The notes below the pieces were generated by a model. That model did no database searches. It was given only the letters and a program-made list of their open reading frames with translations, and was not told the origin of the DNA. The translations under genes and the position numbers were made by a program. Shown in pieces: positions 1-6,310 of a DNA stretch of 6,512 nucleotides. Origin of the DNA: Verrucomicrobiia bacterium (lineage in GTDB: Bacteria > Verrucomicrobiota > Verrucomicrobiia > Limisphaerales > Palsa-1400). Location: contig JAICXV010000136.1 of the NCBI GenBank assembly GCA_025934545.1, forward strand, positions 1 through 6,512, given 5' to 3'. Position 1 is the first letter of the stretch; every line of letters begins with the position of its first letter.

Positions 1-645
1 ATCACCAGCTACGCCGAAATCCTTTCCACGTCCGCCAACGAAATGTCAGACGAACAACGCGTCATGTTCGCCCAAAAGATTTTTCGCGCCTCCAAAATGA
101 TGGACACCCTCATCAAAGACGTTCTCAAACTCAGCGAGATGAGCATGGCCGCTCATTCCGACGAACCCGTCGCCATCGAGGACGTCTTGCAGGAATGTCT
201 GAGCATGCTCGATAGCGACATCGAACGGACCAGTGCACAAATCGAGATTCAAACACCCTTGCCCACCATCAAGGCCAACCGCACGTTGTTGGTTCAGATT
301 TTTTCCAACCTGCTGGGCAACGCCATAAAATTTACCCGCAAAGACGAGCCGCCCAAAGTAAACATTTTTGTCGGCAAAACCGCCGACCTCTGTGAAATCC
401 ACGTCAAAGATTGCGGCATTGGTATTCCCGAGCGATACCATCAATCCATCTTCAAAATGTTCGAGCGGGCCAGCACAAACACCGACACCGCCGGAACTGG
501 CATCGGCCTGGCCGTCGTAAAACGAGCCGTCGAACGCCTTGGCGGCAACATCTTCGTTCAATCCAAGGTCGGTGAAGGCAGCGATTTCATCGTCCAACTC
601 CATTGCGAGATTCCGCAGGCCGAAGAAATCTCTGTCGCTCATTAA
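1..645 (+). CDS. Sensor histidine kinase, C-terminal part (5' end outside window)
   Basis: This is the kinase end of a two-component sensor, which autophosphorylates on His and passes the phosphate to a response regulator. The frame is open from base 1, so the gene starts upstream; 214 residues are visible. The fragment begins ITSYAEIL, which in HisKA proteins lies about ten residues after the phospho-accepting His, so the H-box itself is missing. Visible landmarks (numbered from base 1) are the rest of the dimerisation helices (about 1-45), an N-box FSNLLGNAIKF (about 101-111), a G1 box DCGIGIP (137-143), an F-box MFER (153-156) and a G2 box GTGIGLAVV (165-173), followed by the usual short C-terminal end. 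All ATP-binding motifs are intact, so the domain should be active. No response regulator follows; the next gene is a secreted protein 59 bp downstream. Input domain, membrane topology and signal cannot be judged. The internal ATG at 43 is not the start, because homology-like sequence precedes it. Confidence 0.93.
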   Translation: MTSYAEILSTSANEMSDEQRVMFAQKIFRASKMMDTLIKDVLKLSEMSMAAHSDEPVAIEDVLQECLSMLDSDIERTSAQIEIQTPLPTIKANRTLLVQIFSNLLGNAIKFTRKDEPPKVNIFVGKTADLCEIHVKDCGIGIPERYHQSIFKMFERASTNTDTAGTGIGLAVVKRAVERLGGNIFVQSKVGEGSDFIVQLHCEIPQAEEISVAH

Positions 646-704
646 CCGCCCATTGCGCGTTTGCACTGGTTTCGCATTGCACGTCCTGCTAGGCTCGCGC
701 CCTC

Positions 705-2246
705 ATGCGCTTCCTCAAAAGCCTCTGCCTCATTCTTATCGCCATATTCTCGGCGCTGCACGCACCAGCCCAATCGATAACATTGACCGTCGCCACCAAC
801 GTCAACATAAGCGCGGCTTCCGACGATAACGCGGAAACAGCCATAGCTATCAATCCAAAAAATCCGCTAAATTTATTCGCCGAAGACACCTGGTCGGTCG
901 TCGGTCGCTACAGTCTGGACGGCGGCGTGACGTGGAACACCAGCGATCTGTCCGCACTCGGCGCTTCGGACGGCGATATGTCGACTGCCTTCGATGATTT
1001 TGGAAATCTGTTCCTCACCCAATTCAGTTCCGTAACGGCTCTGCAAATTGTGGTCGGCTTGAGCACCAACGGCGGCGCGTCCTTTCGTGTAGTTTACGAA
1101 ACGACCAGTAAAAACAACGATCAACCAACATTAGTCACCGGACCATCATCCACGCCGGGTCGAGGCAGCGTGTGGATTTCTTACACCGACAAAAACAATA
1201 ATCAGGTGATCCAGGGCGCTCCGGTGACTGGATTTGGGGCCGTCGGCACATTCACCACCGCCGTGACCGTGCCCGGCGGTGCAAATGGTGATTTCGGCGA
1301 CATCGCCGTTGGCCCCGCTGGCCAGGTAGCTATCGTCTATCAAGACAACACAACGACCGAAGGACCGGACACCATTCACATGAACTTCAACCCGACGGGC
1401 GTGGGCGGCACCTTCGGAGCACAAACCAGCCCGACCGTCACGCAGGTGGGCGCGTTCGTCACGATTCCGGCGCAGCCGTTGCGGCAGATCGATGCCGAAG
1501 CCGGGTTGGCATGGGACCGAAGCGGCGGGCCGTTTCAAGGTCGCCTTTACCTGATGTACACCGACCGGGCCAACACCAGTTCGCTTGATACCGACATTTA
1601 CCTGCGCTATTCCGACAACAGCGGCACGAATTGGTCGGCGCGCGTCCGCGTCAACGACGATCCGGTCGGCAATGGCAAAAGTCAGTTCCTGCCCCGCATC
1701 GCTGTGGACCAAACGAGCGGCTACATTGCCGTATCATTTTACGATTGCCGCAATTCCGTGAGCAACAACACGACCGAATTCTGGGCAGCCGTCAGCACCA
1801 ACGGCGGCCAATCATTTCTGCCAAACGTGAAAGTCAGCGCTGGGGTTTCCAGCCCACTCAACTCCGCGGTCCAGGGAACTCAATTTGACTACGGCGATTA
1901 CAGCGGTCTCACGTTTTTCGGCGGCGTATTGTATCCGTGTTGGGCTGACAACTCCAACAGCACCGGTGACAATCCCGACGGCGCGCAGAACTTTTTCGAC
2001 ATGTACACCGCGCGCGTCACCGTCAACACCCCGACGTTACTGGTCAATCCGCGCACCAACGGCAACAACTTCATCGTTTCCGTGCCCAATACAACAGTTG
2101 GAAAGACCTATTACCTCGAAGCCACGCCGGCGCTGGTCAACCCCGTCTGGACAACCGTGACACAGGCCGCTGGGACCGGCCGCCTCATCGACCTCACCAA
2201 CAGCAATCCCGGCGCGCAAACCTTCAGTCGCGCCCGCGTGCAGTAG
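705..2246 (+). CDS. Exported BNR/Asp-box beta-propeller protein (sialidase-like fold)
   Basis: A 513-residue exported protein. Residues 1-24 form a signal peptide (Arg/Lys n-region, LCLILIAIFSALHA core, likely cleavage near APAQS). Four Asp-box motifs, which mark beta-propeller blades in sialidase-fold proteins, are visible: SLDGGVTW (70-77), STNGGASF (120-127), SDNSGTNW (303-310) and STNGGQSF (364-371). A GDYSGL segment (397-402) followed by a YPCWADN strand is typical of secreted proteins of this type. The last 65 or so residues form a separate module (KTYYLEATPALVNPVWTTV) seen at the C-terminus of many Verrucomicrobia exported proteins. I find no FRIP/YRIP motif and cannot place the catalytic Arg triad, so sialidase activity is not supported; glycan binding or a structural role is equally possible. 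The start follows a 59-bp gap after the kinase gene and lacks a clear Shine-Dalgarno sequence. Codon third positions are GC-rich, matching the kinase gene. Confidence 0.8.
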   Translation: MRFLKSLCLILIAIFSALHAPAQSITLTVATNVNISAASDDNAETAIAINPKNPLNLFAEDTWSVVGRYSLDGGVTWNTSDLSALGASDGDMSTAFDDFGNLFLTQFSSVTALQIVVGLSTNGGASFRVVYETTSKNNDQPTLVTGPSSTPGRGSVWISYTDKNNNQVIQGAPVTGFGAVGTFTTAVTVPGGANGDFGDIAVGPAGQVAIVYQDNTTTEGPDTIHMNFNPTGVGGTFGAQTSPTVTQVGAFVTIPAQPLRQIDAEAGLAWDRSGGPFQGRLYLMYTDRANTSSLDTDIYLRYSDNSGTNWSARVRVNDDPVGNGKSQFLPRIAVDQTSGYIAVSFYDCRNSVSNNTTEFWAAVSTNGGQSFLPNVKVSAGVSSPLNSAVQGTQFDYGDYSGLTFFGGVLYPCWADNSNSTGDNPDGAQNFFDMYTARVTVNTPTLLVNPRTNGNNFIVSVPNTTVGKTYYLEATPALVNPVWTTVTQAAGTGRLIDLTNSNPGAQTFSRARVQ

Positions 2247-2260
2247 CCGGAAAAAAATAA

Positions 2261-2300
2261 CTTACCGTCGGTTAATTTTAGTTACCGTAGGTTACGAGCT
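2261..2300. repeat. Four phased GTTA-type decamers
   Basis: Four consecutive 10-base units start at 2261, 2271, 2281 and 2291 and begin CTTA, GTTA, GTTA and GTTA. Units 1 and 3 are nearly the same (CTTACCGTCG and GTTACCGTAG), so a 13-base sequence TTACCGTNGGTTA occurs at 2262-2274 and 2282-2294 with one mismatch and a 20-base period. A 10-base period puts every copy on one face of the helix, as in direct-repeat binding sites of some transcription factors. The position, 15 bases after a stop codon, is unusual for an operator, so a decayed tandem repeat is also possible. Confidence 0.5.
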
Positions 2301-2321
2301 TGCGGTGTCTAATGTTGAAAG

Positions 2322-2555
2322 TCAGTTTTCCTTGAACAACTTCGCAATCCCTTCCTCATCGCCCCATTTGATCGCTTTCGCTTGCACGTTATCGTTTCGC
2401 TTGAACACAAAATAAATATTCCGATGCGAAACATCATTCACGGCAACCGGGTCGAGCTTTACCGTCACGCAATGGCTCGTCAACGAGGTTTCCGAGTCCC
2501 GATAAACGTGTCGGGATGTGAGCCCGTGACCCTCCGTATGACACCCGTCACTCAA
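2322..2555 (-). pseudogene. Possible remnant of a larger enzyme's C-terminus (CBM6-like tail?)
   Basis: The reverse strand is open for 77 codons, but the only start available is TTG at 2555; there is no in-frame ATG. The first 25 or so residues look non-coding and span a hairpin. The remaining stretch (about 2480 to 2322) looks like genuine protein: VTVKLDPVAV, then RNIYFVFKRND, then IKWGDEEGIAKLF, ending at a TGA. The pattern 'VTVKLDPV...YFVFK' resembles the last strands of family 6 carbohydrate-binding modules, which often close polysaccharide-degrading enzymes in this phylum. That match is from memory and weak. It is most simply the surviving 3' end of a gene whose 5' part was lost, possibly when the repeats near 2500-2600 arrived. 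A real small protein or chance are the alternatives. Confidence 0.27.
2497..2516. repeat. Short perfect inverted repeat (hairpin)
   Basis: TCCCGA at 2497-2502 and TCGGGA at 2511-2516 are perfect complements with an 8-base loop. No T-run follows on either strand, so it is not a normal terminator. It sits where the reverse-strand coding remnant stops looking like protein, which makes it a candidate junction or part of a dispersed repeat. Confidence 0.45.
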
Positions 2556-2605
2556 CTCTCAACCGAAGTTTTCATTCCGTTGCACTGACACTGGGACTGA
2601 CACCT
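2551..2605. repeat. CTCAAC + GGACTGACAC repeat, copy 1
   Basis: This segment holds CTCAACTCTCAACC (2551-2564) and, about 40 bases on, two copies of ACTGACAC (2584-2591 and 2596-2603), the second as GGGACTGACACCT. The same two blocks in the same order and orientation recur at 4233-4291, on the other side of the esterase gene. In addition, GGGACTGA (2593-2600) has a perfect inverted copy TCAGTCCC at 2664-2671, directly beside the esterase stop codon. Confidence 0.5.
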
Positions 2606-2674
2606 GTTGTGGTGAGACTGCACCCGGCTATTGACCGCGCCAGCGTCAAAAAGCAATTTTCTATCAGTCCCGTT

Positions 2675-4165
2675 TTATCTTCCAGTTCGGAAAGGCGACG
2701 CAGGCAATCCTGCTCGGTTGACCAGGTTTGGCATCGCTTCCTGGTTCCATCCGAATCGAACATCCGTCGGCTGTTTTACATCGCTGCTATAGACAACGAG
2801 TGAATCTATCCCAGCAACCTCCGCGACAGCTTTTACAAAATTGCCATCGGCGCCGGCGATTTCAAACCATGTCAGTTCCTTGCCGTCCCGCGACTTCAAC
2901 CCCCCATCGGCGTATCGGAAGCGGAGCCGGATTTTGTCTCCTTCGATTTTCATTTTGCGATAGATCGGCCCGGAAAACGTGACGTCTTTGCGTCCGTAAG
3001 TCTTCGCCAATGCCCATCGTGCCAGGCGCTGGCCGACGTCTTTTTTGTTCTTTGGATGGATGCTTTGAATATCAGTTACCAGATCAGTCGTGACGACCAT
3101 TCCTGTGTTTGGTATCGCCATCGCACGCATCTGCGCTTCCCAAAGCAACATCGTCAAGTCCGTGTTGCCGGGATAGCGGAAGGGAGCGATTTGGGCGTAG
3201 TAAAATGGAAAATCACCCTCGTTCCAAACCTTGCGCCAACCGCCAATTAAAGCCTTCATCCGATCAGTATAAGCATCGCCATCGCTGCGGTTGGCTTCGC
3301 CCTGGTACCAAATCACGCCGCGCATACCGTAGCCGACAAGCGGATGGATCATCGCATTGTAAATACTTGCCGGCGGTCGCCCTTTAGTTGGCTTATTTGT
3401 CGAATTGAGAGCGTTCGCCGAAGCTTCTTTGATTTTCTTGGTGATATCCTTGTACTGAGGGTCGCTGGCGAAACCTTCGGAAGCCGTCCAGGGTTCAATG
3501 CGCGTTCCGCCCCAGGCTGATTTGATCAAGCCTATAGGCACCCCCAATTCCCGGTGCAACTCACGGCCAAAATAATATCCCACCGCAGTGAAACCCGCCT
3601 TCCCTGCGCCCAGCGTCCGCGGCGAGCAAACGGCCCATGGCGCATCCGCGTCAAATTGCGGTTGGCCAGAATTTGTCTGGGCTATACTCAGGAGACGGAT
3701 CTGCGGGAAATTCGCTTCGCTGATTTCTTCTTTGGCGTTGTTGACCTGATTCATTCCGAAACCCATGTTGGATTGCCCCGAACACAACCACACTTCGCCG
3801 ACGGCAACGTTGGTAAATGTAATAGTGTTGGCGCCGGTGATCGTCATCGTAAGTGGGCCATTGGAAGCTTTCATCCGCGAGAGTTTCACGCTCCATTTTC
3901 CCGTTTTATCCGCAACAGTGCTGACCTCCCGGTCAGAAATCCGCACGATGACTTTCTCGCCCGCATTAGCTTGGCCCCACACGCGAACCGGCATCTCGCG
4001 CTGCAGCACCATGTTGTTTCCGAACACATGAGGCACTGAAACATCGGCCTCAGTGCTGATGCCGGCGAGTAATAGAAAAGCCACGAAACCGCCTGCCAGA
4101 GCAGAGGAAACAGCGCTGAAGATTTGAGGATTACGGTGAGCGTTTCCGTTCAACTGCAATTGCAT
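2675..4165 (-). CDS. Exported sialate O-acetylesterase family protein (SGNH/SASA hydrolase)
   Basis: A complete 496-residue esterase predicted to remove O-acetyl groups from sialic acid or, as is common in environmental bacteria, from acetylated polysaccharides such as xylan. Residues 1-40 form a signal peptide with a rather long n-region and an AGGFVAFLLLAGI core. A beta-sandwich region (41-120, FGNNMVLQREMPVRVWG) precedes the hydrolase domain. SGNH landmarks are SGQSNM with nucleophile Ser132, SAWGGTRIEPW (216-226), the family signature IWYQGEANR (285-293), and the catalytic His block around SIHPKNKKDVG, His370. The C-terminus, NLVNRAGLPASPFRT, is the standard end of the family, so the protein is full length. 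The ATG at 4165 is the first in frame after a TAA two codons upstream; no clear Shine-Dalgarno precedes it. The gene reads in the same direction as the upstream lipoprotein gene but 154 bp away, so co-transcription is uncertain. True substrate is not deducible. Confidence 0.94.
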   Translation of the reverse strand: MQLQLNGNAHRNPQIFSAVSSALAGGFVAFLLLAGISTEADVSVPHVFGNNMVLQREMPVRVWGQANAGEKVIVRISDREVSTVADKTGKWSVKLSRMKASNGPLTMTITGANTITFTNVAVGEVWLCSGQSNMGFGMNQVNNAKEEISEANFPQIRLLSIAQTNSGQPQFDADAPWAVCSPRTLGAGKAGFTAVGYYFGRELHRELGVPIGLIKSAWGGTRIEPWTASEGFASDPQYKDITKKIKEASANALNSTNKPTKGRPPASIYNAMIHPLVGYGMRGVIWYQGEANRSDGDAYTDRMKALIGGWRKVWNEGDFPFYYAQIAPFRYPGNTDLTMLLWEAQMRAMAIPNTGMVVTTDLVTDIQSIHPKNKKDVGQRLARWALAKTYGRKDVTFSGPIYRKMKIEGDKIRLRFRYADGGLKSRDGKELTWFEIAGADGNFVKAVAEVAGIDSLVVYSSDVKQPTDVRFGWNQEAMPNLVNRAGLPASPFRTGR

Positions 4166-4232
4166 TAACCGTTACGCTAGTAATCGGTTTCATCGAGAGC
4201 AAGGAATAGTTGGGGGGGACTGCTTCTCAACC

Positions 4233-4293
4233 CTCAACGCTCAACCAATTTCGTCTCTTTACGCGATTGTGTAGATGTGTTGGACTGACACTT
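4233..4293. repeat. CTCAAC + GGACTGACAC repeat, copy 2
   Basis: CTCAACGCTCAACC (4233-4246) matches copy 1 at 13 of 14 bases, and GGACTGACAC (4282-4291) matches it exactly. The blocks are 49 bases apart here and 43 in copy 1. This copy lies in the 154-bp gap between the lipoprotein stop and the esterase start, so the esterase gene sits between direct repeats about 1.7 kb apart. The gap also has a G7 run at 4212-4218; nothing else is recognisable in it. Confidence 0.5.
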
Positions 4294-4319
4294 ATTTCAC
4301 TTGTTCTTGTTCGTCGAGT

Positions 4320-5702
4320 CTACTGGCCGCTCGTCCAGGCGGCGTTACCATCAAACTTAACCCACCCGGGGGCCTGTGCATGAGCGGTCAGTTCACTAAA
4401 GTGCGGAGGGCGGATCGTGACCTGCCAATATCCTGCGGCTAATCCTCCTTGAATAAAATGGAGCGTATAAGTTGAGCCATTCGTGGTTGCACCCTCGGCA
4501 TCGTGGAGGAATGCGTTGGTCGCTCCGGCTGGATATCCGTCTGCGCAATAGCCGCCAATAGTGATGTCTTTGAGGGATCCTCCATGAAGCAGAGATTTGT
4601 CAAAATTCGCCGTGATATCTAGCGATTCGTGCCCACCGCAGGGTCCGGGAATGCTTCCACAATCGTTAGTCGGCATATCCCACCCGTAGTCACTTGCTGG
4701 CATAGGTATGGACCGTATGTCTCCTGTATCAAACAGTTTCTCGCCTAAGTCTACGTTATCCGGCTTTGAGACGATAAAACTAATCACGTAATAAAGATTC
4801 CGGGTTCCGTAAGGTCCCGTGCATGCATTGTGCCAGGAAATGGTTCGGTACTGCTTGTCTTTGTCGGTTTCCGTTGCACCGTACTCACCGTTGTCGATTG
4901 TGTAGTCCAACTTGCAATTCGGCCATAACTGCTGAAATTCGACAGACTCGATTGTGCAACAAGGGGGAAGCGCTTTTCGCCCTTTAAAAAACCTGTCTGC
5001 CCCGGTGTTGCCCGCGCTCAAAAGCGTGCTGCACCCCGGATTGTGGGTCACTAGCAAGACCCCGTCGAAAGCTTGAAATTTGTCTCCACCGTCCTGGTGA
5101 TCGAAGTCTAAATGGTTAATCCCTGAAATTCGCGTTCGCACAAATGGATGAAGGGCATATGTCATCGAAAGTGTCTTACTCAGACCCGTGAAACTGTCTG
5201 CTATAACTACCGCGGTAATTTCCGAATGGGGAACAAAAGACAAACTAGGCAGGCAATTAAGTGTTCCTAACATCTGAACCGGGGATCGCCCTTTAGGATC
5301 CGGTTTAGCATTCGGCGAAAGGCCATCAAGATACTGACCGTTGGCATTAGGGGTGTTATCAATGGTGATATCGTAAAGCGTGGTATGGCTTAGCGGGTCA
5401 ATGATAGTAAACCTCATACTTTTGACACCGCGGCCGGGATTATAAGCGCTTGCGTTCAGCGTTAAAACCGACCCGAAATCAACGAGCAATTTTGCCGAAG
5501 AAGTTTCTTTCCTGACGACGACAGGATCATTGCCATGCTGAATCTCACAACTAATGCTCACCATCGGAGCTGTATCTTTGGAACGGTCCGTCGGGGGCGT
5601 TACAAATTGGAGAGTAGTGCATCCTGCAACCAGAACGACAATCAAAAGCAACTTCGCGGTTCTCAACTTGTCACACAGAATGCAGCTAGAATGAGCCTTC
5701 AT
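4320..5702 (-). CDS. Cys-rich lipoprotein of unknown function
   Basis: A 460-residue predicted lipoprotein that I cannot assign to a family. The ATG at 5702 gives a textbook lipoprotein signal: MKAHSSCILCDKLRTAK, a LLLIVVLVAG core and a lipobox ending in Cys28, where lipidation and cleavage are expected. A GGAAA ten or so bases upstream is a weak ribosome site. A further 20 codons are open upstream, but only to a TTG and with sequence that would spoil the signal peptide. The mature part is beta-strand-rich. Around residues 45-115 it reads like an Ig-type sandwich (VLTLNASAYNPGRGVKSMRFTI), followed by ITAVVIADSFTGLSKTL and a long central region. The mature chain has eleven Cys besides Cys28, including a CC pair in PPCCTIES and NDCGSIPGPCGG, so disulfides are likely. 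The end (YWQVTIRPPHFSELTAHAQ) looks like another sandwich strand set. Base composition is lower in GC than the kinase and propeller genes, suggesting transfer. It probably sits at the cell surface or in the periplasm, possibly binding a ligand. Confidence 0.82.
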   Translation of the reverse strand: MKAHSSCILCDKLRTAKLLLIVVLVAGCTTLQFVTPPTDRSKDTAPMVSISCEIQHGNDPVVVRKETSSAKLLVDFGSVLTLNASAYNPGRGVKSMRFTIIDPLSHTTLYDITIDNTPNANGQYLDGLSPNAKPDPKGRSPVQMLGTLNCLPSLSFVPHSEITAVVIADSFTGLSKTLSMTYALHPFVRTRISGINHLDFDHQDGGDKFQAFDGVLLVTHNPGCSTLLSAGNTGADRFFKGRKALPPCCTIESVEFQQLWPNCKLDYTIDNGEYGATETDKDKQYRTISWHNACTGPYGTRNLYYVISFIVSKPDNVDLGEKLFDTGDIRSIPMPASDYGWDMPTNDCGSIPGPCGGHESLDITANFDKSLLHGGSLKDITIGGYCADGYPAGATNAFLHDAEGATTNGSTYTLHFIQGGLAAGYWQVTIRPPHFSELTAHAQAPGWVKFDGNAAWTSGQ

Positions 5703-6310
5703 ATTATTTTCCAAACACTCTGGAGACGCGACGATTCGAATCCTAAATAGTGGGGTTGCCAAGCTTTTTTTTCAAACGAGGGACAGCCAGTGGCGTCAAC
5801 ATAAATCTCGCAGCGATGAGGCAATTGCTGTTAGCTGTAAATTGGCTCCGCGACTCTGCCGCCTTAGCCTCCCGCGCCTTAACGATATTGCTGCAAACAT
5901 TTCTTCCTGGCTCGCTGCAGCTGCTTTCTCCTTTGTGTGATTATGACATAGGCAGCCTCGTGTACCAAGTCGCAATGTAAGATGGCATCGTTAAACGCGC
6001 TCTCAAGCAACCGGAAGTCTCTTTGGATGCTTATACGTCTTAGCCGTTCCATCTCATTGCTGATTTTGGAGTAACTGTCCTCCTTCCGATCGGGATGGGA
6101 ACCCTCAACTCTTTAGCCGTTGCGCGGTCGCTTAACCAATATCTTCCTGAGTTGATCAAGGTGAACGGAGAACGAGGGTTCCCCATGAAAGCTCATTAGT
6201 TCTTAATAGAAACCTTTTTTAACTAAGAAGCATTTCTTCCACAGCCGAAATACCCTGAGCCGTATGTGTGAATTTGATTTGATCATGCAGGCGGACGGTG
6301 CGTAGAAGTG
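5703..6310. other. AT-richer region without a confident gene
   Basis: About 600 bp upstream of the lipoprotein gene with no convincing intact gene on either strand. It contains an A8 run on the reverse strand (5765-5772) shortly upstream of the lipoprotein start, with a TTGAAA-like hexamer that could be part of a weak promoter. It also contains the interrupted reverse-strand frame and a weak 6-bp inverted repeat, TTCTTA/TAAGAA (6200-6205 and 6224-6229). Two 9-base copies of TTAGCCGTT (6040 and 6113) are probably chance. A third, partial CTCAACTCT motif lies at 6104. Confidence 0.55.
5879..6196 (-). pseudogene. Possible small helical protein gene with an in-frame TAA
   Basis: On the reverse strand an ATG at 6196 opens a frame that begins MSFHGEPSFSVHLDQLRKIL, hits TAA at 6115-6113 (codon 28), then continues without another stop for 77 codons to TAA at 5881-5879. 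The second part reads like protein, mostly helical and rich in Arg/Lys/Glu/Leu, e.g. NEMERLRRISIQRDFRLLES, then AILHCDLVHEAAY, then QRRKQLQRARKK. An internal ATG at 6052 could start a 57-residue product by itself. I recognise no family. Possible readings are a gene inactivated by one nonsense change, a short protein starting at 6052, stop readthrough, or chance. An AAGGAGG at about 6088-6082 is too far (over 25 bases) from the 6052 ATG to serve it. A different frame stays open downstream (KAREAKAAESRSQ), so a frameshift may also be involved. It reads in the same direction as the lipoprotein gene and lies just upstream. Confidence 0.3.

Larger units (their letters stand above)
2247..2674. other. 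Intergenic region without a confident gene
   Basis: This 428-bp stretch separates the rightward propeller gene from the leftward esterase gene, so the flanking genes converge on it. It holds phased GTTA decamers just after the propeller stop, a reverse-strand coding remnant, a small hairpin, and a cluster of CTCAAC and ACTGACAC motifs. No hairpin followed by a T-run is visible after either flanking gene, so there is no recognisable intrinsic terminator for them. Confidence 0.7.

Noticed and set aside
46..666. 206-codon reverse-strand open frame across the kinase fragment
   Set aside because: The forward frame has all the histidine kinase motifs; the antisense frame is open because of GC-rich third codon positions and encodes nothing recognisable.
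1146..1712. 188-codon reverse-strand open frame inside the propeller gene
   Set aside because: It lies antisense to Asp-box-coding sequence and its translation has no domain-like features.
2593..2671. Inverted repeat GGGACTGA/TCAGTCCC followed by TTTT as a terminator
   Set aside because: The loop would be 63 bases, and the T-run is on the strand opposite to the esterase transcript; it does not fit an intrinsic terminator.
3554..4039. 161-codon forward open frame inside the esterase gene
   Set aside because: It is antisense to the GQSNM-containing esterase, whose family motifs establish the true frame.
705..4165. A sialic-acid utilisation operon made of sialidase plus sialate esterase
   Set aside because: The two genes converge and are not co-transcribed, no nan genes are present, and sialidase catalytic motifs are not seen.
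5703..5762. Longer start (TTG at 5762) for the lipoprotein
   Set aside because: It would add 20 residues ahead of a perfect lipoprotein signal peptide; the ATG at 5702 is the natural start.
5750..5980. 76-codon forward open frame upstream of the lipoprotein gene
   Set aside because: It has no ribosome site or recognisable domain and overlaps, on the opposite strand, the more protein-like interrupted frame.
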